The notes under the pieces are model-generated. The model ran no database searches. It was not told where the DNA came from and saw nothing but the letters and a program-made list of their open reading frames with translations. DNA of 64,000 nt from Neorhizobium sp. NCHU2750. Lineage in GTDB: Bacteria; Pseudomonadota; Alphaproteobacteria; Rhizobiales; Rhizobiaceae. Position 1 is the stretch's first letter; each line of letters starts with the position of its first letter. This document shows positions 26,928-37,023 of this stretch, in pieces. The stretch spans positions 1-64,000 of the forward strand of contig NZ_CP030827.1 in assembly GCF_003597675.1 (NCBI RefSeq). The letters run 5' to 3'. The translations under genes and the position numbers were made by a program.

Positions 26928-27983
26928 TTATCGTTCGAGCAGTGTCCTGCGCAGAAAGACGGCAATCTTGAAGAAGATCTGCTTGTGCAGGTCGTCGCGC
27001 TGGATATCGCCACCGTCATTGCAGACGGGATCCTCGCCATAGCGCTTCAACAGTTCTGGCCCGCCCGGATTGCAGATCCCGAGAAACGAGAAATGCACCG
27101 CGCCGGGGATGGTGGCATAGTTCGCCCCTTCAATCTGCCGCGAAAGTTCTGCGGCGCGCACGCCGGGCATGATGGCGTCGCCTTCTCCGAGATTGACGAA
27201 TAGCGTCGGCATGGCGATGGCAGCAATGCTGTCCTGCTGATAGGCCGTCGTAAAGCCGGGATCGACGGCAACCATCGCCGATAGGCGAGGGTCCTTGTAA
27301 TCGCCCTCGAAAGCTTGTCTGTCCACCTTGGAAAAATCCACCCCGCCATGCAGGAACCAGCTGCACCCGGCATCGTCTTCCCTGGCCTTGGCACAATAGT
27401 CCTCCAGCGCCTGCAGTGAAGTCCGTCCGCCAGCCGAAAGCATCATCGTCGTACCTCCGAGCGAAAAGCCGATGCCGCCAATCCGCGCCGGATCGATGAG
27501 TGCGCTCCAGGCAGGATCGGTCGTCAGCGCGTCGATCAGGGCAGAGATGTCCTGAGCCCGTTCCCAGAACTTGAAGCTCTCGACGGGAATGGAATCGCCC
27601 GATGTCGAGTGTATGTGATTGGGAGCCGCGACGATGAAGCCGTTGCGGGCAAGCTCTGTCGACAGCCAGCCGAGCCCGGCCGCATTGCCTCCCGAACCAT
27701 GGCTGAGGATGACCAGCGGAAATTTTTCCGCAATCGGTGTTGCATTGCGCCGCGCCGGTACGCCGGTCCACAACTGGTCGGCGCCAAGCGTATAGGCATC
27801 GCCATCCGCCTTGGCGGGATAGGTGATCAGCACCCGCTCGGGCTCGCTTCGATGCGGCGAGGTGATCGAAATCCACTTCGTTCCGGCTTCGAAGGAAAAA
27901 GCCGGCGCAGCGATCAGTGAAAGGCCCATGGCGACGAGTGCAGCAATGGGCGAGAGCAGGGATAACGGGAAAGGGTAGAACAT
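26928..27983 (-). CDS. Secreted alpha/beta hydrolase (dienelactone hydrolase-like)
   Basis: The 351-residue product has a signal peptide (LVAMGLSLIAAPAFS, cleavage around residue 30) and an alpha/beta-hydrolase fold with oxyanion segment VILSHGSGG, nucleophile elbow GFSLGG and a likely late histidine in GAVHFSF. It resembles platelet-activating-factor acetylhydrolase/dienelactone hydrolase-like predicted enzymes; the substrate is unknown. It is divergent from an AraC-type membrane regulator only 44 bp away, which probably controls it. Confidence 0.8.
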   Translation of the reverse strand: MFYPFPLSLLSPIAALVAMGLSLIAAPAFSFEAGTKWISITSPHRSEPERVLITYPAKADGDAYTLGADQLWTGVPARRNATPIAEKFPLVILSHGSGGNAAGLGWLSTELARNGFIVAAPNHIHSTSGDSIPVESFKFWERAQDISALIDALTTDPAWSALIDPARIGGIGFSLGGTTMMLSAGGRTSLQALEDYCAKAREDDAGCSWFLHGGVDFSKVDRQAFEGDYKDPRLSAMVAVDPGFTTAYQQDSIAAIAMPTLFVNLGEGDAIMPGVRAAELSRQIEGANYATIPGAVHFSFLGICNPGGPELLKRYGEDPVCNDGGDIQRDDLHKQIFFKIAVFLRRTLLER

Positions 27984-28027
27984 AAGGATCTCCGTTCGGT
28001 TGTGAACGGCGTGATCGAAACCGGCAA

Positions 28028-29137
28028 ATGCCCTGCCTTTCGACCTCGAACATGATATGGTCCTTTGCAGAACATGATTCAGGCCATCTGCCGCCTATAC
28101 CGGGTAAGTCCTTGCTCTCCATACCCTTGCCCTTCATCGCCGGACTGGTCTTCGTGCTGGTAATCCATCACAGCCTGAAAGGTGTCGAGGCGCGGGGCAG
28201 CCGCCGGTATTTCCTGGCCTTCCTCGTTCTCTACGCTCTGCAGGGGATGATCGTCGGCATTCACTTCGGCTATGGCGTTGCGGCCCTGGCGCCGGTTCAG
28301 CCGGTGACCGCCTCCATCATGCCGCCGCTTGCCTATCTCGCCTTTCGCGGCCTGACGGATGTGGACGTGCCGAAACCCTGGCACCATTTCTGGCCGCCCG
28401 TGCTGATGATTCTGGCCATATTCCTGTTGCCGGTGCTGATCGATCCCCTGTTGCTGGTGATCTTCCTGGCCTATGGCGTCGCCCTTTGGCGTCTTACACG
28501 GACCGACGGCGAGGAAATGATGACGCAGGCGAGCCTTCAGCGCATGCGCCCGGCCTTTCGTGCCGCCCGGCTGACGGCGGCGCTGATGTTTCTATTTGCC
28601 GCAAGCGACGCAGGCATTGCCATCTATGCCGTCTTCCGGGGCACGGCGATCGTCCCCTCGGTGGTGGCAATCATCAACCTTTTGGCGCTCGCGGCCAGTC
28701 TGCTCTTTTCCATGGCTCCGGTTGTGCCCGATGCATCCCGGACGATCGGCAAGCGAGCTGCCGCCTCCAATCCTCAGGACGAGGCGATTGTCGGTCGGGT
28801 TCTTGCCGCTCTGGAGGACGGCAATCTCTACAGGGACGAGAACCTCAGCCTGGCAAGGATTGCCCGCAAGGCCGGCATTCCCGCCCGCGATCTGTCTTCT
28901 GCGATCAACCGTTCGGCGGGGCTCAACGTCTCGCAATTCGTCAACAACCGGCGCATCGCCGAGGCATGCCGCCTGCTGGAGGAGACCGGCAAATCGGCGA
29001 CCTCCATCATGCTGGAGGCCGGCTTTTCGACGAAGTCCAATTTCAATCGTGAGTTTCGCCGGGTCACCGGCATGAGCCCGCGCCAGTGGCGGGCAAAGAT
29101 CCGCAAGGAAAGAGGAGCGAAAAGCGCCAACTCTTGA
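28028..29137 (+). CDS. Membrane-anchored AraC-family transcriptional regulator
   Basis: The 369-residue product has about six or seven predicted membrane helices in residues 25-235 (for example LPFIAGLVFVLVIHH, VLMILAIFLLPVLIDPLLLVIFLA) and a C-terminal AraC helix-turn-helix pair (LARIARKAGIPARDLSSAIN ... AGFSTKSNFNREFRRVTGMSPRQWR). Such proteins sense membrane or periplasmic signals and bind DNA at the membrane. It is divergent from the secreted hydrolase and shares its 44-bp promoter gap. No clear ribosome site; Met at codon 9 is an alternative start. Confidence 0.88.
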   Translation: MPCLSTSNMIWSFAEHDSGHLPPIPGKSLLSIPLPFIAGLVFVLVIHHSLKGVEARGSRRYFLAFLVLYALQGMIVGIHFGYGVAALAPVQPVTASIMPPLAYLAFRGLTDVDVPKPWHHFWPPVLMILAIFLLPVLIDPLLLVIFLAYGVALWRLTRTDGEEMMTQASLQRMRPAFRAARLTAALMFLFAASDAGIAIYAVFRGTAIVPSVVAIINLLALAASLLFSMAPVVPDASRTIGKRAAASNPQDEAIVGRVLAALEDGNLYRDENLSLARIARKAGIPARDLSSAINRSAGLNVSQFVNNRRIAEACRLLEETGKSATSIMLEAGFSTKSNFNREFRRVTGMSPRQWRAKIRKERGAKSANS

Positions 29138-29248
29138 ACTTGGCGAGGCAAGGCAACAACTTTGAAACGACCTATTGCCATAATCGGTGGTCAAGGTGCC
29201 GCAAATTAGCTAAAGCCCGCCCGGCAAAACTGGCACCGGCAGGATGAC

Positions 29249-32062
29249 ATGGCCAGACACGATATCGATTTTACCGAACTGCTTGACGTTGACGCGCTGA
29301 GGGCCGAGTGCCGCGCGGTGATGAAGAAGGTGCGCCCGCATCTCGAACTGAGGGCCGCCCTTCTGCCGATCATGCGGCGTGCCAGCAACGAGGGCCGCAA
29401 CAAGGCGCGTGATCTCCTGAATGCGGATGGCAGCGGCCTCAACTGCGCCCGGCGCATCTCCTGGATACAGGACCAGATCATCCGCGTGCTTCACGACGTG
29501 GTCGCCACCGCCGTCCATCCCGAAGGTAAGGAAATCACTGTTGCGGCCGTCGGCGGCTACGGCCGTGCGACGCTTGCGCCGGGATCGGATATCGATCTTC
29601 TGTTCCTGCTGCCGCCGAAGAATTCCGACGAGATGCGCAAGGCCGTCGAGTTCCTGCTCTATATCCTCTGGGACATGGGCTTCAAGGTTGGCCATGCCAC
29701 GCGCACCGTCGAGGAATGCATCCGCCTGTCGAAAACGGACATGACGATCCGTACTGCCATCCTGGAGGCTCGGCTGATCTGCGGCTGCGAGATCCTCTTT
29801 GCCGATCTGGAAAACCGCTTCGACAGGGAAGTCGTTGCCGATACGGGTGCTGAATTCGTCAGCGCCAAGCTCGCCGAGCGCGACCAGCGGCACCAGAAGT
29901 CCGGTGACACGCGTTATCTGGTCGAACCCAATGTCAAGGAAGGCAAGGGCGGCCTGCGCGACCTGCACACGCTGTTCTGGATCGCCAAATATTATTACCG
30001 GGTCAAGGATACGGCCGAACTGGTCAAGCTCGGCGTCTTTTCCCGCTCCGAAATCCGCCTGTTCGAAAAGGCCGACGATTTCCTCTGGGCGGTTCGCTGC
30101 CACATGCATTTCTTGACCGGCAAAGCGGAAGAACGCCTGTCCTTCGATATCCAGCGTGATATCGCAGCCGCGCTCGGCTATCACGAGCGCCCCGGCCTGT
30201 CCTCGGTCGAGCGCTTCATGAAACACTATTTCCTCGTTGCCAAGGATGTCGGTGACCTGACACGCATCTTCTGCTCGGCGCTTGAGGAGCAGCAGGCCAA
30301 GGCTGCCCCCGGCCTTGCCACCCGCGTCATGTCCCGCTTCACCAAGCGGCTGCACAAGATCCCCGGTACAACGGATTTCGTCACCGACCGTGGTCGCATC
30401 ACGCTTGCATCTCCGGATGTCTTCAGCCGCGATCCGATCAATATCATCCGCTTTTTCCATGTTGCCGATATCAACCAGCTGGAACTGCATCCGGATGCGT
30501 TGAAAAAGATGACGCGATCGTTGTCCCTCATCGACCACAGTGTCAGGGAAAACGAGGAGGCTAACCGGCTGTTCCTCTCGATCCTCACCTCCCGCCGCGA
30601 GCCTGCCCTGATGCTGCGCCGGATGAACGAGGCCGGTGTTCTCGGCCGCTTCATTCCCGAGTTCGGCAAGGTCGTGGCGATGATGCAATTCAACATGTAT
30701 CACCACTACACCGTCGACGAGCACCTGATCCGCTCAGTCGAAGGCCTGTCGGAGATCGACAAGGGTGAGGTCGAGGATATCCACCCGCTCGCCACCAAGA
30801 TCATGCCGGGCATCGAGGAGCGCGAGGCGCTTTATGTTGCCGTGCTGATCCACGATATCGCCAAGGGGCGCCAGGAGGATCATTCGATCGCCGGTGCCCG
30901 CATCGCCCGCAAGCTCTGCCCGAGACTCGGACTGAACCCGAAGCAGACGGAAATCGTCGTCTGGCTGATCGAAAAACATCTCGTCATGTCGATGACATCG
31001 CAGACCCGCGATCTTCACGACCGTAAGACGATCACCGACTTTGCCGAAGTCGTCCAGTCGATGGACCGGCTGAAGCTGCTGCTGATCCTGACGATCTGCG
31101 ATACCCGTGCGGTCGGTCCAGGGGTCTGGAACGGCTGGAAGGGACAGTTGCTGCGCACCCTCTATTACGAGACGGAGCTTCTCCTGTCCGGCGGCTTCTC
31201 CGAAACCCCGCGCCGCGAGCGCGCCCAGGTGGCGGAAGAAGCGCTCTACAAGGCGCTGTCCGACTGGAGCGAGAAGGACCGCAAGACCTATTCGCGCCTG
31301 CACTACCAGCCCTATCTGCTGGCCGTGTCGCTCGACGATCAGCTGCGGCACGCGGCCTTCATTCGCGATGCCGATCACGCCGGTCATGCGCTGGCCACCA
31401 TGGTGCGCACCGATGCCTTCAGGGCGATCACCGAGATCACGGTGCTTGCCCCCGACCATCCGCGTCTTCTGTCGATCATCGCCGGTGCCTGCGCGGCAGC
31501 CGGAGCCAATATCGTCGATGCTCAGATCTTCACCACCGGTGATGGCCGGGCTCTCGACACGATCCTGATCAATCGCGAATTTAATGTCGACGAGGATGAA
31601 CTGCGTCGCGCCGGCACGATCGGACGGATGATCGAGGACGTGCTCTCGGGCAAGCGGCACCTGCCGGAAGTCATCGCTACGCGCGCCAGGACCCGCAAGA
31701 AGACCAAGGCATTCCACATCCCGCCATCGGTCACGTTGTCGAACGGGCTCTCCAACAAGTTTACCGTGATCGAGGTGGAATGCCTCGACCGCACCGGCCT
31801 TCTGGCCGATATCACCGCCTGCCTCGCCGATCTGTCGCTCGACATCCAGTCGGCGCGCATCACCACTTTCGGTGAAAAGGTGATCGACACCTTCTATGTG
31901 ACCGATCTCGTCGGCCACAAGGTGACCAATGAGAACCGCCAGAACGGCATTGTCGATCGGTTGAAGCAGGTCATGACGGATCAGGACGACGAGGCCAAGG
32001 TCAAGGCGTCGCCGCTTGCCACGCCTGAACAGCCGGCGCGCAAGACCAAGGCAAGCGCGTAA
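29249..32062 (+). CDS. glnD: Bifunctional uridylyltransferase/uridylyl-removing enzyme GlnD
   Basis: GlnD senses glutamine and uridylylates or deuridylylates PII proteins, controlling glutamine synthetase and NtrBC. The 937-residue product has the nucleotidyltransferase motif GSDIDLLF (about residue 111), the linker [22 protein letters not shown], an HD domain from about residue 484 (YHHYTVDEH ... [13 protein letters not shown]) and two ACT domains (about 725-800 and 838-915). It fits functionally with rpoN and ptsN elsewhere in the window. murJ starts 22 bp downstream. Confidence 0.98.
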   Translation: MARHDIDFTELLDVDALRAECRAVMKKVRPHLELRAALLPIMRRASNEGRNKARDLLNADGSGLNCARRISWIQDQIIRVLHDVVATAVHPEGKEITVAAVGGYGRATLAPGSDIDLLFLLPPKNSDEMRKAVEFLLYILWDMGFKVGHATRTVEECIRLSKTDMTIRTAILEARLICGCEILFADLENRFDREVVADTGAEFVSAKLAERDQRHQKSGDTRYLVEPNVKEGKGGLRDLHTLFWIAKYYYRVKDTAELVKLGVFSRSEIRLFEKADDFLWAVRCHMHFLTGKAEERLSFDIQRDIAAALGYHERPGLSSVERFMKHYFLVAKDVGDLTRIFCSALEEQQAKAAPGLATRVMSRFTKRLHKIPGTTDFVTDRGRITLASPDVFSRDPINIIRFFHVADINQLELHPDALKKMTRSLSLIDHSVRENEEANRLFLSILTSRREPALMLRRMNEAGVLGRFIPEFGKVVAMMQFNMYHHYTVDEHLIRSVEGLSEIDKGEVEDIHPLATKIMPGIEEREALYVAVLIHDIAKGRQEDHSIAGARIARKLCPRLGLNPKQTEIVVWLIEKHLVMSMTSQTRDLHDRKTITDFAEVVQSMDRLKLLLILTICDTRAVGPGVWNGWKGQLLRTLYYETELLLSGGFSETPRRERAQVAEEALYKALSDWSEKDRKTYSRLHYQPYLLAVSLDDQLRHAAFIRDADHAGHALATMVRTDAFRAITEITVLAPDHPRLLSIIAGACAAAGANIVDAQIFTTGDGRALDTILINREFNVDEDELRRAGTIGRMIEDVLSGKRHLPEVIATRARTRKKTKAFHIPPSVTLSNGLSNKFTVIEVECLDRTGLLADITACLADLSLDIQSARITTFGEKVIDTFYVTDLVGHKVTNENRQNGIVDRLKQVMTDQDDEAKVKASPLATPEQPARKTKASA

Positions 32063-32084
32063 CCGCCGCAATGGATGACTGCAT

Positions 32085-33659
32085 ATGAGCCTCGTGAAGA
32101 AATTCGCAACTGTCGGCGGCGCAACGCTCGGCAGCCGCATATTCGGCTTTGCCCGCGAAACCTTCATGGCGGCGGCGCTCGGCACCGGGCCGATGGCCGA
32201 CGTCTTCTATGCCGCCTTCCGCTTTCCGAACTTGTTTCGCCGCCTGTTTGCCGAGGGCGCCTTCAATGCCGCCTTCGTGCCGCTGTTTTCCAAGGAAATC
32301 GAGGCAAACGGTGTGGATGGGGCCAAGCGCTTCTCGGAGGAAGTCTTCGGGGTGCTGTTTTCGGCTCTGCTGATCATCACCATCGTCATGGAACTGATGA
32401 TGCCCTGGCTGGTCGAGTGGATCATTGCGCCGGGCTTTGCCGATGACGCGGAAAAGACCTCGCTGACCATCCGCATGGCGGCGGTCATGTTCCCCTATCT
32501 CATGTGCATGTCGCTGACGGCGATGCTGTCGGGCATGCTCAATTCGCTGCATCACTTCTTCGCCGCCGCTGTCGCCCCCGTCTTTCTCAACGTCGTGATG
32601 ATCGGAGCGCTGTTCTACGGCCTCTATATCCACGCCGACCCGCGCGTCATCGCCTGGTATCTGTCCTGGAGCGTGCTGGTCGCCGGCCTGCTGCAGATGG
32701 CGGTCGTCTATGCCGGCGTGCGCTATGCCGGCATCAATATCGGCTTCAGGCGCCCGCGCATGACGCCCAATGTCAAACGCCTGCTGGTTCTGGCTGTCCC
32801 CGCCGCCGTGACGGGCGGCATTACCCAGATCAACCAGATCATCGGTCAGGCAATCGCGTCCGGCAAGGAAGGTGCGATCGCCGCCCTCCAATATGCCGAC
32901 CGCATCTATCAGCTGCCGCTCGGCGTCGTCGGCGTCGCGGTCGGTGTCGTGCTTCTGCCGGAGCTTTCTCGTGCCCTGAAGGGCGGGCAGGTGAGGGAAG
33001 CCAAGAATATCCAGAACCGCTCGATCGAATTCGTCCTGTTCCTGACGCTTCCCGCGGCTGCCGGCCTATGGATCCTGTCGGATGCGATCATTCGGGTTCT
33101 CTATGAGCGCGGCGCCTTTACGGCCGACAACACGGCCGTGGTCGGCGGCATTCTGGCGATCTACGGCCTCGGCCTGCCGGGCTTCGTGCTGATCAAAGCG
33201 CTGCAGCCGGGCTTCTACGCCCGCGAGGACACGAAAACCCCGATGCGTTTCACCATGCTGTCGGTCGTCGTCAATTCCGGGCTGGCAATTTCGCTCTTCC
33301 CGGTTCTGGCCGAGCGTGGCATCGCCACGGCGGAGGCGACGGCGGGCTGGATCAACACCATCCTGCTGTTCACGACGCTCACCTGGCGTGGCGATCTCAT
33401 CTGGGAATGGCAGCTGGCCAAGCGGGCGGCGCTTCTTCTGGTGTCGACCGCAGTCATGGCCGCCGTTCTCGTCTACGCCTTGCCCCACGCTGCACCCTGG
33501 CTGGCACCCGGCGCGCATCTGGTGGAGAAGGTGGCGGCCCTCGGCGTGCTGATCGGCATTGCCATGGTCGTCTATTTCGGCGTCGCTTTCCTGATCGGCG
33601 GAGCCGATCTCGGCATGATCCGCCGCAATATCAAGCGCGGTTCAAAGACTACGGGCTGA
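32085..33659 (+). CDS. murJ: Lipid II flippase MurJ
   Basis: MurJ flips the peptidoglycan precursor lipid II across the inner membrane. The 524-residue product has about 14 membrane helices and the MviN signatures SRIFGFARETFMAAALGTG and FRFPNLFRRLFAEGAFNAAFVP. It follows glnD by 22 bp, as in other rhizobia, and probably shares its transcript. Confidence 0.97.
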   Translation: MSLVKKFATVGGATLGSRIFGFARETFMAAALGTGPMADVFYAAFRFPNLFRRLFAEGAFNAAFVPLFSKEIEANGVDGAKRFSEEVFGVLFSALLIITIVMELMMPWLVEWIIAPGFADDAEKTSLTIRMAAVMFPYLMCMSLTAMLSGMLNSLHHFFAAAVAPVFLNVVMIGALFYGLYIHADPRVIAWYLSWSVLVAGLLQMAVVYAGVRYAGINIGFRRPRMTPNVKRLLVLAVPAAVTGGITQINQIIGQAIASGKEGAIAALQYADRIYQLPLGVVGVAVGVVLLPELSRALKGGQVREAKNIQNRSIEFVLFLTLPAAAGLWILSDAIIRVLYERGAFTADNTAVVGGILAIYGLGLPGFVLIKALQPGFYAREDTKTPMRFTMLSVVVNSGLAISLFPVLAERGIATAEATAGWINTILLFTTLTWRGDLIWEWQLAKRAALLLVSTAVMAAVLVYALPHAAPWLAPGAHLVEKVAALGVLIGIAMVVYFGVAFLIGGADLGMIRRNIKRGSKTTG

Positions 33660-33682
33660 AGGCTAAGCCGCTATTGCTCTTG

Positions 33683-34171
33683 TCAGCTGTCTCCGTCGCC
33701 GGCCTTGCGCTTCAGGCTGGCGAGGCTCCCTCCATGCTTGTTGCGCCCGCAATAGGCCCAGTGCCGTTTCGGTCCGATATCGACATGTATGATGCCGTTG
33801 CAGTAGCGGCCGATGCCGCCAATCCCCGGCGCGCTGGCGACAGCTGCAAGAATGCGTTTTTCCGAGACACCCGGCACGCGGATATCGGCGGCAAAACAGC
33901 GGCTATGCTGGGATTTGCCTGAATGCGGACGATGGCCGGATGTCACGACCGGCTTGTGGCCGGTCTCCTTGGCAATATGGGCAAGTATTGCTTCGAGCTT
34001 TTCGGGAAAACAGCCGGTTTGGACACTGACCCGCTGGACCGTGTAGAAGGCCGAGTAATCGTGCTGGATCGTTGTGCCGCGGCGTTTGTCGTTCTTGCCT
34101 GCTGCTTCGGCGTTGGCGTTCAGGCTGAAGGCCAAAAGGCAGGCCAGCGCGACGCGAGAAAAAATGCGCAT
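33683..34171 (-). CDS. Exported M15-like peptidase family protein
   Basis: The 162-residue product has a signal peptide (VALACLLAFSLNANAEA) and a domain resembling peptidase M15/D-Ala-D-Ala carboxypeptidase: HSRCFAADIRV (zinc-binding H...D) and IIHVDIG (second His). It is likely periplasmic and could act on peptidoglycan cross-links, but catalytic activity is inferred only from these motifs. AGGGG lies 6 nt before the start. It converges with murJ, and its upstream region is the unusual AT-rich stretch before trpS. Confidence 0.75.
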   Translation of the reverse strand: MRIFSRVALACLLAFSLNANAEAAGKNDKRRGTTIQHDYSAFYTVQRVSVQTGCFPEKLEAILAHIAKETGHKPVVTSGHRPHSGKSQHSRCFAADIRVPGVSEKRILAAVASAPGIGGIGRYCNGIIHVDIGPKRHWAYCGRNKHGGSLASLKRKAGDGDS

Positions 34172-34650
34172 GGGTGTCCCCTAGGAAAAGACCTGTCGTC
34201 ATGACGGTCGGCTTCGTCGTGGCGGGGTATTTCTTTCCGAAAAGAGGCGCGAATAAGGTGAGATTTACTCTCAATTGAGATTAATGGGCCGTAAATCTTA
34301 ATATCCATTAACTAAACCTAGTTTTGATTGCCGTTGTATTTGAGGGGAAGGGCGAAAATCTCCGTTATATAACTGTTACATAGGTGATTTGAGCATGACT
34401 GCGGGACTGGCATCGCGTGCCACTGCCAAAACCCCCAAAAAATCCAGGGGTGAGATGTTGAATTCGGCGTGAAATCGCGCTGCGCTGCGAAATAAAGGTT
34501 GCGCACCCCTTGATGCTGGCCCGCCAGCCATGCTTAGAGCGCGTCGTTAGCTACATGGCCCGCGGGGCACGATTACCGGAGGCGTTCAAACCTTCCGGCA
34601 GCGCGCAACCTTTCGGCCTGAGGCCTTCCAACCGCCTGTTCGAGGACATC
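34172..34650. other. 479-bp AT-rich intergenic region before trpS
   Basis: I see no convincing protein gene. The left part (34255-34335) is AT-rich with several nested inverted repeats listed separately. A possible promoter for trpS includes TTATAT around 34365-34370 with TTGAGG upstream, but the spacing (about 19) is long. TGGCA-N5-TGCCA near 34410 and CCCC/GGGG arms near 34433-34450 are weak hairpins. An unrecognised small RNA is possible. Confidence 0.4.
34261..34311. repeat. Nested, interleaved inverted repeats
   Basis: AGATTTAC (34261-34268) is complementary to GTAAATCT (34291-34298). Between them is the perfect palindrome TCTCAATTGAGA (34269-34280). TTAATGG (34281-34287) is complementary to CCATTAA (34305-34311). 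The first and third pairs cross, the pattern of an H-type pseudoknot, or alternatively a set of protein-binding half-sites in an AT-rich promoter. Confidence 0.5.
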
Positions 34651-35715
34651 ATGAACACCTTCAAGCCGCTCGTTTTCTCCGGCGTTCAGCCGACCGGCAA
34701 TCTCCATCTCGGCAATTATCTCGGCGCGATCCGCAAGTTCGTAGCGCTGCAGGAAAACAACGACTGCATCTATTGCGTCGTCGATCTGCATGCGATCACC
34801 GCCCAGCTCGTGCATGACGACCTGCGTGGCCAGATCCGTTCGATCGCCGCTGCCTTCATCGCCTCCGGCATCGATCCGGTGAAGCATATCGTCTTCAACC
34901 AGTCGGCCGTGCCGCAGCATGCCGAACTTGCCTGGGTGTTCAACTGTGTTGCCCGTATCGGCTGGATGAACCGCATGACGCAGTTCAAGGACAAGGCCGG
35001 AAAGGACCGTGAAAACGCCTCGCTCGGCCTGCTCGCCTATCCGAGCCTGATGGCGGCCGACATTCTCGTCTACCGCGCCACCCATGTGCCGGTCGGCGAC
35101 GACCAGAAGCAGCATCTCGAATTGGCTCGCGACATCGCCCAGAAGTTCAACATCGACTTCCAGGCAAAGATCCGCACCACTGGCACCGGCGTCGACATGG
35201 TGGTCGGCGAAGAGCCGATCCATGGTTATTTCCCGCTGGTCGAACCGCTGATCGATGGGCCCGCTCCGCGCGTCATGTCGCTGCGTGACGGCACCAAGAA
35301 GATGTCGAAGTCGGATCCGTCGGACCTGTCGCGCATCAACCTGATGGATGATGCAGACGAGATCGCCAAAAAGATCCGCAAGGCCAAGACCGATCCGGAA
35401 GGTTTGCCGAGCGAAGTCGACGGCCTTGCCGGTCGTCCGGAGGCGGACAATCTCGTCGGCATCTATGCAGCCCTTGCGGACCGCACCAAGGCTGACGTGC
35501 TGAAGGAATATGGCGGCCAGCAGTTCTCGGTGTTCAAGCCGGCGCTCGCCGATCTCGCCGTTGAGGTTCTGGCGCCGATCAGCGCCGAGATGCGCCGTCT
35601 TCTCGACGACACCTCGCATATCGACGCGATCCTCAGGGATGGCGGCGAACGCGCCGGTGCCCGCGCCGAGAAGGTCATGGGCGAAGTCTTCGACATCGTC
35701 GGCTTCCTGCGCTGA
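34651..35715 (+). CDS. trpS: Tryptophan--tRNA ligase
   Basis: Class I aminoacyl-tRNA synthetase charging tRNA-Trp. The 354-residue product begins [26 protein letters not shown], where GNLHLGN is the HIGH-type motif, and has KMSKS at about residue 215. The ATG at 34651 has GAGG just upstream; 47 further in-frame codons upstream look non-coding. A strong terminator follows. Confidence 0.97.
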   Translation: MNTFKPLVFSGVQPTGNLHLGNYLGAIRKFVALQENNDCIYCVVDLHAITAQLVHDDLRGQIRSIAAAFIASGIDPVKHIVFNQSAVPQHAELAWVFNCVARIGWMNRMTQFKDKAGKDRENASLGLLAYPSLMAADILVYRATHVPVGDDQKQHLELARDIAQKFNIDFQAKIRTTGTGVDMVVGEEPIHGYFPLVEPLIDGPAPRVMSLRDGTKKMSKSDPSDLSRINLMDDADEIAKKIRKAKTDPEGLPSEVDGLAGRPEADNLVGIYAALADRTKADVLKEYGGQQFSVFKPALADLAVEVLAPISAEMRRLLDDTSHIDAILRDGGERAGARAEKVMGEVFDIVGFLR

Positions 35716-35740
35716 TTTCTCAAACCAACATGTGCTTCGA

Positions 35741-35766
35741 CCCGCCGCCGCCAGCGGCGGGTTTTC
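35741..35766 (+). terminator. Rho-independent terminator after trpS
   Basis: An 8-bp GC stem (CCCGCCGC at 35741-35748, GCGGCGGG at 35754-35761) with a 5-nt loop is followed by TTTTCATTTT. It is 26 bp past the trpS stop. Confidence 0.85.
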
Positions 35767-35835
35767 ATTTTCGCGGGTTGGTATAAGGTCCGCGGCACGA
35801 CTGTTTCGGTAGCTGATCCAGGGTAAGGGGGCGCT

Positions 35836-36327
35836 ATGGTTTCCAAGAGACTTTCGCGGCTGGAAGGCCACAGGCGCAAGTTCATGGCGGTCATCGATGG
35901 CACGCCGGAATGCGAAAAGGCCGTCCATTATGCCGGTCGCCGCGCCAAGAATTCCAATGGCGGTCTTGTTCTGCTTTACATCATTGCCGAGGGCGACTTC
36001 CAGCAATGGCTGGGCGTCGAGCAGATTATGCGTGCCGAAGCGATGGAAGAAGCGGAGGCCGTGATGGCCAAGGCTGCCCACCGGGTGCGCGAGACAATCG
36101 GCATAGATCCCGAAATCGTCATCCGCGAGGGCAATGCGCCCGAGCAGATCAACAGCCTTGTCGAGGAAGACCGAGACATCGCCATTCTCGTGCTGGCTGC
36201 GGGTTCTGCCAAGGAAGGGCCGGGGCCTCTCGTCTCCGCCATTGCCGGGCGCGGCACCGCTTTCCCGATACCGGTTACGGTGTTGCCCGATACGCTGTCG
36301 GAAGAGGAAATCGAGGCGCTCGCATAA
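35836..36327 (+). CDS. UspA-family universal stress protein
   Basis: The 163-residue product has the Usp fold with FMAVIDGTPECEKAV at the first strand and ILVLAAGSAKEGPGPLVSAIAG, related to the ATP-binding G-x2-G-x9-GS loop but imperfect, so nucleotide binding is uncertain. It lies alone between the trpS terminator and the NifU-like gene. Function in stress survival is inferred from the family. Confidence 0.85.
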   Translation: MVSKRLSRLEGHRRKFMAVIDGTPECEKAVHYAGRRAKNSNGGLVLLYIIAEGDFQQWLGVEQIMRAEAMEEAEAVMAKAAHRVRETIGIDPEIVIREGNAPEQINSLVEEDRDIAILVLAAGSAKEGPGPLVSAIAGRGTAFPIPVTVLPDTLSEEEIEALA

Positions 36328-36437
36328 ACCGCTTGACCGGGGGCGACCAAAGGCGCACTTGAACCCAAAGATGGCAATGCCTATCTTCTTTGGAAGAATT
36401 CTAAATTGAGCGCCGCTCGCCGGCCAGGAGCAAGCCC

Positions 36438-37004
36438 ATGTTCATCCAGACGGAAGCCACGCCGAACCCGGCGACCCTGAAGTTCCTTCCCGGCAAGGTG
36501 GTTCTGGAAAAAGGCACGGCCGAATTCCGCAATGGCGATGAAGCGGCCGCATCTCCGCTGGCGCTCCGTCTGTTTGCCGTACCGGGTGTAACCGGTGTCT
36601 ATTTCGGTTACGATTTCATCACCGTCACGAAGTCGGATGCCGAGTGGCAGCACCTGAAGCCTGCCATCCTCGGCACGATCATGGAACATTTCATGTCCGG
36701 TCAGCCGATCATGGGCGGCGGTTCGGCCATGGCCGAGGCTCTCGATGAAGAAGGCGAGTTCTTCGACGATGAAGACGAAACCATCGTCGAGACCATCAAG
36801 GAACTGCTCGAAACCCGGGTCCGTCCGGCCGTTGCCCAGGATGGTGGCGACATCACATTCAAGGGTTACAAGGACGGTACCGTCTATCTCAACATGAAGG
36901 GTGCCTGCTCCGGTTGCCCATCGTCGACGGCCACGCTGAAGCACGGTGTCCAAAACCTGCTCAAGCACTTCGTTCCCGAAGTGCAGGCGGTTGAGGCCCT
37001 CTGA
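36438..37004 (+). CDS. NifU-like iron-sulfur cluster scaffold (Nfu type)
   Basis: The 188-residue product has an N-terminal Nfu_N domain (TEATPNPATLKFLPGK) and a C-terminal NifU-like domain with the cluster-binding pair CSGCPSS. It would carry Fe-S clusters to apoproteins such as MiaB or HemW. The start has AGGAG 7 nt upstream. tsaB follows after 19 bp. Confidence 0.93.
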   Translation: MFIQTEATPNPATLKFLPGKVVLEKGTAEFRNGDEAAASPLALRLFAVPGVTGVYFGYDFITVTKSDAEWQHLKPAILGTIMEHFMSGQPIMGGGSAMAEALDEEGEFFDDEDETIVETIKELLETRVRPAVAQDGGDITFKGYKDGTVYLNMKGACSGCPSSTATLKHGVQNLLKHFVPEVQAVEAL

Positions 37005-37023
37005 TACTCCGTAAGACCTGTTC

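Noticed and set aside
29210..32185. Long ORFs antisense to glnD
   Set aside because: They are antisense shadows of glnD with no motif or ribosome site.
34318..34506. 62-codon minus-strand ORF before trpS
   Set aside because: No ribosome site and no recognisable sequence; probably chance.
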